From Candidatus Krumholzibacteriota bacterium (GTDB lineage Bacteria; Krumholzibacteriota; Krumholzibacteriia; Krumholzibacteriales; Krumholzibacteriaceae), in the NCBI GenBank assembly GCA_030672805.1, contig DAOVFR010000017.1, positions 1 through 19,080 on the forward strand: a stretch of 19,080 nt of DNA. The letters are read 5' to 3'. Position numbers and translations under genes: made by a program. Below are positions 15,731 to 19,080 of this stretch, piece after piece; position 1 is the first letter of the stretch, and every line of letters begins with the position of its first letter. The notes below the pieces were generated by a model that saw nothing but the letters and a program-made list of their open reading frames with translations, was not told the origin of the DNA and did not search any database.

Positions 15731-16279
15731 CTAGAGCCGCTCGGCGCAGCCGGCCGAGGATTCCTCGCCTCTTGCAGCCTTCTCCCTGCGCCGGTAACTT
15801 CGCAGAAGTTTCCTGATCAAAGCAGGGGTAAGCCTGCCATGCGTCTCATCATTTATCATTACCACTGGAGCCAACGAGCAACACCCGATACATGCAACAG
15901 TGTTCAATGTAAACAGCCCGTCCTCGGTAGTACCTCCTACCTCTACGCCAAGTTCATCCTCTATCGTCTCGATAATCAGTTTGGAGTCCGAGACATGACA
16001 GGCGGTACCGGCGCAAGCCTTGATAACGAACTTACCCATCGGCTTAAGCCGAAACTGGCTGTAGAACGTTACAACCCCGTAAACTTCCGACTCGGGTATC
16101 CCCGTGACTCCCGATATGTAACTTATTGCCCTTCGAGGTATATAACCGAAATGATCCTGAGCCGATTGAAGAAGCGGTATAAGTTCTCCCGGTGCACCGT
16201 CATACCGCCAGAGACGGTAACTGAAACTATCTTCCCTGCGAGCCGTGATACATACTCCTTTGCAGATACCCGCGGGCAA
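15731..16279 (-). CDS. NuoE/HydC-like [2Fe-2S] subunit of the Stn-type transhydrogenase
   Basis: The protein has up to 182 residues. The NuoE fold is clear from ELIPLLQSAQDHFGYIP onward: YGVVTFYSQFRL, then [2Fe-2S] ligands C89 and C94 (CAGTACHVSDS) and C130 and C134 (ACIGCCSLAPV). It pairs with the NuoF-like subunit to form the NADH/ferredoxin electron-handling core. The start is uncertain. The annotated TTG at 16279 sits inside a GC-rich hairpin and has no nearby SD. A strong AAAGGAG (16261-16255) lies inside the N-terminal codons. It is followed by an ATG in another frame, while the in-frame codons at suitable distance are ATC 16249 and ACG 16246. No in-frame ATG, GTG or TTG occurs between there and the conserved fold. 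The gene follows the REC-RAM regulator by about 42 bp. The C-terminus is a short basic extension. Confidence 0.9.
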   Translation of the reverse strand: MPAGICKGVCITARREDSFSYRLWRYDGAPGELIPLLQSAQDHFGYIPRRAISYISGVTGIPESEVYGVVTFYSQFRLKPMGKFVIKACAGTACHVSDSKLIIETIEDELGVEVGGTTEDGLFTLNTVACIGCCSLAPVVMINDETHGRLTPALIRKLLRSYRRREKAARGEESSAGCAERL

Positions 16280-16287
16280 GCCCGTGG
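16251..16287 (-). promoter_or_regulatory. Hairpin plus SD at the NuoE-like gene start
   Basis: The segment 16270-16287 (plus strand CCGCGGGCAAGCCCGTGG) can fold in the transcript into a GC-rich stem of five perfect pairs, extended by two pairs beyond one mismatch, with a 2-nt loop. It covers the TTG candidate start. Nine nt downstream in the transcript is AAAGGAG (16261-16255), then ATG at 16253 in a different frame, opening MYHGSQGR and a TAG. This could be a translational control element, or it may simply be how the gene has drifted. Confidence 0.4.
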
Positions 16288-16321
16288 AACCCTGCTCCCC
16301 GGGTTATCGGACGAATGATCA

Positions 16322-17311
16322 TTACTCCACGAGCTTGATGATCTTCGCCTCGCGTACCCTCAGAACACCGTCGATCTGGTTCAGCTTTTCAATTACCTTC
16401 GGCGTCCGGCCTACCGCCCCTCCCGTTATCATGCCGACAAGCTTCGATCCATCCTCTATGACGTCACAGAACACCACCTCATCAATGAAGAATACCGTTG
16501 TAAAGATCTGCTGAATGGCGTTCCTGTCAATATCAACAATGATATAACTCGTGGTTCCGGGCCGCTTGCCGGGACTCACTGCATCCGGTTGCTTGACCGC
16601 TTCGGAATAGATCTTGACGAACTCATCCACATCACGGTCCAGCTTCGGTCTTTCAACCCCTGACATCGAGGCTACATCCACTCCTTCTATTTCCGCGATC
16701 TTACCGAAAAGAGATTCGATTCCATCCTGCGAAGACGCCTGCGCCAGAACAATAATATCGAAGTCGCCCCTCACGGCTTCACAGCGCTGAATCCCGTCAA
16801 ACTTATAGAGTTCGTTGTAAATTTCCATGCTCCTGTCCGGCTTCGTGATCCTTATCGTCAGGTAGGCGCTCACCGATTCCCGCATGCCCTGCACGTCCGC
16901 CTTCTCCTTTACCATCTCAACCTCTGCCGCGGTGGATCCGGGAGAGAGCTCTTCAAGAGCCTGCACCAGATCCGGAATCTCGAATGGCTTATTGAGGTAA
17001 CCGGTGTTGTGCTCGGCTAGCGCCGTAGCCTCGAGCGAATCATCGCCGAAACCCGTTATGACCAGTACGGGAAGATCGGGGTGCTGGACCTTGATTACCT
17101 TGAGAATCTTAAGCCCGTCGATATCCGGCATGAAGATATCCGTAACCAGGTAATCGTATGCAGTTCCCTTCTCCCGGGCGTCATTGAGTTCATGAATTGC
17201 GGAAATGCCGTCAGGGCAAGCAACCACGCTGTAGTCTTCCTGTGTAAGACCAACAGTAAGATTCCTGCGGATTTCTACTTCGTCATCGATAACAAGTACA
17301 CGGCCTTTCAA
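16322..17311 (-). CDS. Response regulator with two Lrp/AsnC-type RAM (ACT-like) domains and no DNA-binding domain
   Basis: The protein has 329 residues from the TTG start. The receiver (1-122) has D9-D10, phosphoacceptor D58 (VTDIFMPDIDG), T86 and K108, all in place. A linker (123-146) leads to a first RAM-like domain (148-220: AYLTIRITKPDRSMEIYNEL, then GIQRCEAVRGDFDIIVLAQA and IAEIEGVDVA). The second is degenerate (254-329: SYIIVDIDRNAIQQIF, DVIEDGSKLVGMI, IEKLNQIDGVLRVREAKI). RAM domains normally bind amino acids or other small molecules and oligomerise. The helix-turn-helix that goes with them in Lrp proteins is absent, so output is probably by protein contact. TTG 17311 has a perfect AGGAGG at 17323-17318 with a 6-nt spacer; the ATG at 17335 has no SD. 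It is the first gene of the transhydrogenase operon. Confidence 0.88.
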   Translation of the reverse strand: MKGRVLVIDDEVEIRRNLTVGLTQEDYSVVACPDGISAIHELNDAREKGTAYDYLVTDIFMPDIDGLKILKVIKVQHPDLPVLVITGFGDDSLEATALAEHNTGYLNKPFEIPDLVQALEELSPGSTAAEVEMVKEKADVQGMRESVSAYLTIRITKPDRSMEIYNELYKFDGIQRCEAVRGDFDIIVLAQASSQDGIESLFGKIAEIEGVDVASMSGVERPKLDRDVDEFVKIYSEAVKQPDAVSPGKRPGTTSYIIVDIDRNAIQQIFTTVFFIDEVVFCDVIEDGSKLVGMITGGAVGRTPKVIEKLNQIDGVLRVREAKIIKLVE

Positions 17312-17317
17312 TGGGAT

Positions 17318-17323
17318 CCTCCT
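17318..17323 (-). promoter_or_regulatory. Shine-Dalgarno site deciding the TTG start of the REC-RAM gene
   Basis: AGGAGG on the minus strand (complement of 17318-17323) lies 6 nt before TTG 17311. The receiver's first strand (KGRVLVIDDE) begins right after this TTG. The upstream in-frame ATG at 17335 lacks an SD and would add eight residues not typical of a receiver. Confidence 0.8.
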
Positions 17324-17387
17324 GATAATGAACAACTGATATCAGTCGGGGGAAACACATCGATGATTCCCTTACGAGTGGAACAAC

Positions 17388-17432
17388 CTTATATTCTCGA
17401 ACAAGAATAGCCGTCAAATTTCTGATTGTCAA
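17388..17432 (-). promoter_or_regulatory. Overlapping sigma70-type promoters for the transhydrogenase operon
   Basis: Promoter A on the minus strand is TTGACA (17432-17427), a 17-nt spacer and TATTCT (17409-17404), with a transcription start near 17397 and a leader of about 86 nt to TTG 17311. Promoter B, overlapping, is TTGACG (17417-17412), an 18-nt spacer and TATAAG (17393-17388). A perfect 6-bp inverted repeat TATTCT-CGAACA-AGAATA (17392-17409) covers the -10 box of A and could be an operator. Read by eye. Confidence 0.6.
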
Positions 17433-17434
17433 AT

Positions 17435-17455
17435 AATTTCATTATATCTGAAATT
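17435..17455. repeat. Inverted repeat next to the -35 box
   Basis: AATTTCA and TGAAATT are perfect 7-nt arms separated by 7 nt (TTATATC). The repeat begins 3 bp upstream of the minus-strand TTGACA box, so it could be an operator or an AT-rich promoter element. Confidence 0.45.
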
Positions 17456-17470
17456 GAAGCCTTTTTTTAT

Positions 17471-17485
17471 TTGAACAATGTTCAA
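17471..17485. repeat. Inverted repeat TTGAAC-AAT-GTTCAA
   Basis: Perfect 6-nt arms with a 3-nt centre. The core GAAC-N3-GTTC has the look of a dimeric regulator site. It lies between the two divergent promoters; no regulator can be assigned. Confidence 0.45.
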
Positions 17486-17546
17486 TCCTTTCATATACTA
17501 ACCCGTCAATAGAGAAACTTGCAAATCCCTGTATGTGATTGACGAA

Positions 17547-17573
17547 TATAATAATATGAACAAGCAGGAAGGA
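17547..17573 (+). promoter_or_regulatory. Candidate -10 box and SD of the LRR-GTPase gene
   Basis: TATAAT at 17547-17552 matches the -10 consensus, but no -35 box is present at 16-18 nt upstream. AGGAAGGA at 17566-17573 is a good SD, 6 nt before ATG 17580. If this -10 is used, the leader would be only about 20 nt. Confidence 0.4.
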
Positions 17574-17579
17574 TTGTAA

Positions 17580-19080
17580 ATGGGTACAAACAAGATTCCT
17601 GATGTTATCAAACAGGCAGCCAGGGAGAATTGGACGAAACTCGATCTGGGCAAACACAGACTTAACACATTCCCGCTGGAAATATGCAACCTTAACAGCT
17701 TAAAGGAGTTATGTCTGCCCTTCAATGGGCTGAAGGAGATGCCGGCGGAAATCAGTCGGCTGACAAACCTGGTTGAACTAAATATCTCCTATAATCAGCT
17801 GACCAAACTTCCCCCTGAAATTGGCCGGCTGAAGAACTTGACCAAGCTTGTTCTTTCCCATAACCAGCTCGTAGAGCTCCCGCCAGAAATCGGACAGCTA
17901 AAAAATCTGACTAGTCTATCCCTCTTTGATAACCAGATCATCGCACTTCCCCCCGAGATCGGAAAGCTGACCAATCTTTTAAAACTTGACCTAGCATACA
18001 ATGAACTAACGGAAACACCTCCTGAAATCGGCAAGCTGTCAAACCTGACACTTTTATATTTATATCACAACAGGCTCACCAGGCTTTCTCCTGAAATCGG
18101 CCGGCTGGAGAACCTGATATTGCTCGACATTGCTTCTAATCAACTCACGGAGCTTCATCCTGAAATCGGCAACCTGAAAAGGATCAAGCTGCTGTATCTT
18201 TATCGCAACCGTTTCGGCGCGATCCCCCCTGAAATTGGCCGCCTGACAACACTGGAAGAAATAAATGTCTCTCACAATAACCTCACCGAGCTTCCCCAAG
18301 AAATCGTTAAACTGCATAACCTCCAGGACCTTAATATTGATGATAATCCCATTACGTCCGTACCACCCGAGATCATCAAACAGGGTATGAAAGCTTTACT
18401 GGTCTATATGCGGGAACAGTTGCAAGGGAGCAAGCGGCAGTGGCTCTCCAAGATTCTACTGGTTGGTGAAGGAGGCGTGGGTAAAACATCTCTTCTACGG
18501 GCATTGAACGGCGACGATTTCGATCCTGATCCGCCGGCCACTCACGGTATTGTTATTCGTTCTCTGGATCTCGCCCATCCTGAAGAGCAGGGTATCACAA
18601 TGCGGCTCAAAACGTGGGATTTCGGGGGTGAGGAGATCTACCATGCCACTCACCAGTTCTTTTTAACCGATCGGTCTCTCTTTCTGCTTGTATGGAACGC
18701 CCGGTATGGATTCGAACAGGGCAAGCTGTATTACTGGCTTGACACCATTCAGGCAAAAGCCCCTGAATCGCCTGTCATTATTGTCGCGACACATATTGAT
18801 CAATGGGATGCAGGCTTGCCGTTCGATAAACTGCGCAGCAAGTACCCACAGATAGTCTCTAAATTTGAGGTCAGCAACAAGGATGGTGCAGGTATAGACA
18901 AATTGAGAGATTCCATCAGTGATACTGCAGCCAAGCTTCCCCTCATGGGAGAAACCTGGCCAGCCACATGGTTGAATGCCGCCGAATCTATTCGTGCCCG
19001 CGAGGAAAAGTACATAGCACCGAATAAGTTATGGGAAATCATGGCCGGGCACGGGGTTTCCGGTGACAATGCCAGAATTC
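17580..19080 (+). CDS. Roco-family LRR-Roc-COR GTPase, 3' end cut by window edge
   Basis: Five hundred residues are visible and the frame is open at the edge. Residues 21-270 are about 11 leucine-rich repeats, ten of exactly 23 residues (pattern L-x-x-L-x-L-x-x-N-x-L-x-x-LPPEIG-x-L-x-N). Residues 291-445 are a Ras-like Roc domain with the P-loop GEGGVGKT (296-303), switch Thr in THGI, DFGG (347-350) for DxxG, and THID (404-407) in place of the N/TKxD guanine-recognition motif. From about 450 the sequence (LPLMGETWPATW...) looks like the start of a COR dimerisation domain. Bacterial Roco proteins are nucleotide-cycling dimers of mostly unknown function. It is divergently transcribed from the transhydrogenase operon. 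In-frame upstream codons offer no better start. Whether a kinase or effector domain follows COR cannot be seen. Confidence 0.92.
   Translation, partial: MGTNKIPDVIKQAARENWTKLDLGKHRLNTFPLEICNLNSLKELCLPFNGLKEMPAEISRLTNLVELNISYNQLTKLPPEIGRLKNLTKLVLSHNQLVELPPEIGQLKNLTSLSLFDNQIIALPPEIGKLTNLLKLDLAYNELTETPPEIGKLSNLTLLYLYHNRLTRLSPEIGRLENLILLDIASNQLTELHPEIGNLKRIKLLYLYRNRFGAIPPEIGRLTTLEEINVSHNNLTELPQEIVKLHNLQDLNIDDNPITSVPPEIIKQGMKALLVYMREQLQGSKRQWLSKILLVGEGGVGKTSLLRALNGDDFDPDPPATHGIVIRSLDLAHPEEQGITMRLKTWDFGGEEIYHATHQFFLTDRSLFLLVWNARYGFEQGKLYYWLDTIQAKAPESPVIIVATHIDQWDAGLPFDKLRSKYPQIVSKFEVSNKDGAGIDKLRDSISDTAAKLPLMGETWPATWLNAAESIRAREEKYIAPNKLWEIMAGHGVSGDNARI
17640..18391 (+). repeat. Tandem 69-bp coding repeats (leucine-rich repeats)
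   Basis: The LRR part of the gene repeats with a 69-bp period (23 codons). The most conserved DNA stretch encodes CCxGAAATCGGC (PEIG), recurring about every 69 bp from roughly 17740 to 18370. Units have diverged at the DNA level, so recent slippage expansion is not obvious. Confidence 0.8.

Larger units (their letters stand above)
17312..17579. other. 268-bp divergent intergenic region
   Basis: This AT-rich stretch separates the minus-strand operon from the plus-strand LRR-GTPase gene. It contains the promoter pair described at 17388-17432, inverted repeats at 17392-17409, 17435-17455 and 17471-17485, a T7 tract at 17462-17468, and a TATAAT at 17547-17552 before the LRR gene. No coding region of useful length or RNA gene was recognised. 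Confidence 0.6.

Noticed and set aside
10203..16279. [FeFe] hydrogenase HydABC
   Set aside because: No H-cluster motifs (TSCCPxW, MPCxxK, ExMxCxGGC types) exist in the large subunit.
10203..16279. Part of respiratory complex I (NuoEFG)
   Set aside because: No NuoA-D, NuoH-N genes in the window, and the large subunit carries a GltD-like domain that complex I lacks.
17449..17470. Rho-independent terminator from the 17435-17455 repeat and the following T7 tract
   Set aside because: The stem is entirely A/T-rich and separated from the T tract by six bases, and no plus-strand gene ends here.
17556..17579. Seven-codon upstream frame (MNKQEGL) ending directly before the LRR gene start
   Set aside because: It has no SD of its own and lies over the SD of the LRR gene; likely chance.
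17640..18391. 69-bp periodic sequence as CRISPR or minisatellite
   Set aside because: The period is exactly 23 codons of a leucine-rich repeat, with variable positions following protein constraints.

Overview
The window looks like bacterial chromosomal DNA from an anaerobe. Genes are tightly packed, often with 4-bp ATGA/GTGA overlaps, strong Shine-Dalgarno (SD) sites and several TTG/GTG starts. The gene content (a bifurcating-type transhydrogenase, deltaproteobacterial-style PAS kinases, a Roco-type LRR-GTPase) would fit a Desulfobacterota-like or candidate-phylum anaerobe. No rRNA or other phylogenetic marker is present, so this placement is inference. No tRNA, rRNA, CRISPR array, insertion sequence or phage gene was seen.

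Region 1 (1-6704, all minus strand; transcription runs from high to low coordinates) is a surface-glycan cluster. It starts at an extended -10 promoter near 6745. Gene order is a DegT-family sugar aminotransferase, a short polyprenyl-phosphate sugar phosphotransferase, a Gfo/Idh/MocA sugar dehydrogenase, a left-handed beta-helix acetyltransferase, a GT4 glycosyltransferase, a radical SAM protein with a Cys-rich C-terminus, and a second GT4 glycosyltransferase cut by the window edge. The dehydrogenase, aminotransferase and acetyltransferase together are the WbpB/WbpE/WbpD-type set that makes 3-acetamido (2,3-diacetamido) uronic-acid nucleotide sugars.

Region 2 (6768-17311, minus strand) is the most interesting part. 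A probable single operon encodes (i) a response regulator whose receiver is fused to two Lrp/AsnC-type RAM (ACT-like) domains instead of a DNA-binding domain, (ii) NuoE-like, (iii) NuoF-like and (iv) a 1233-aa GltD+NuoG-like subunit, matching the Stn (Sporomusa-type) ferredoxin-dependent transhydrogenase, (v) a PAS/GAF-like/PAS histidine kinase with a Cys triad, and (vi) an NtrC-shaped response regulator. The NtrC-like protein keeps Walker A but has lost the Walker B acids, the GAFTGA loop, sensor I Asn, the usual Arg fingers and the sensor II Arg. The enzyme is thus framed by three dedicated signalling proteins, none of which looks like a standard transcription activator. This suggests, as inference, a redox or nucleotide-pool sensing circuit built around the transhydrogenase.

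Region 3 (17312-17579) is a 268-bp AT-rich divergent intergenic region with a good minus-strand sigma70-type promoter, a second overlapping candidate, and three short inverted repeats.

Region 4 (17580-19080, plus strand) is the 5' part of a Roco-family gene: about 11 leucine-rich repeats of 23 residues, a Roc GTPase domain and the beginning of COR, open at the window end.
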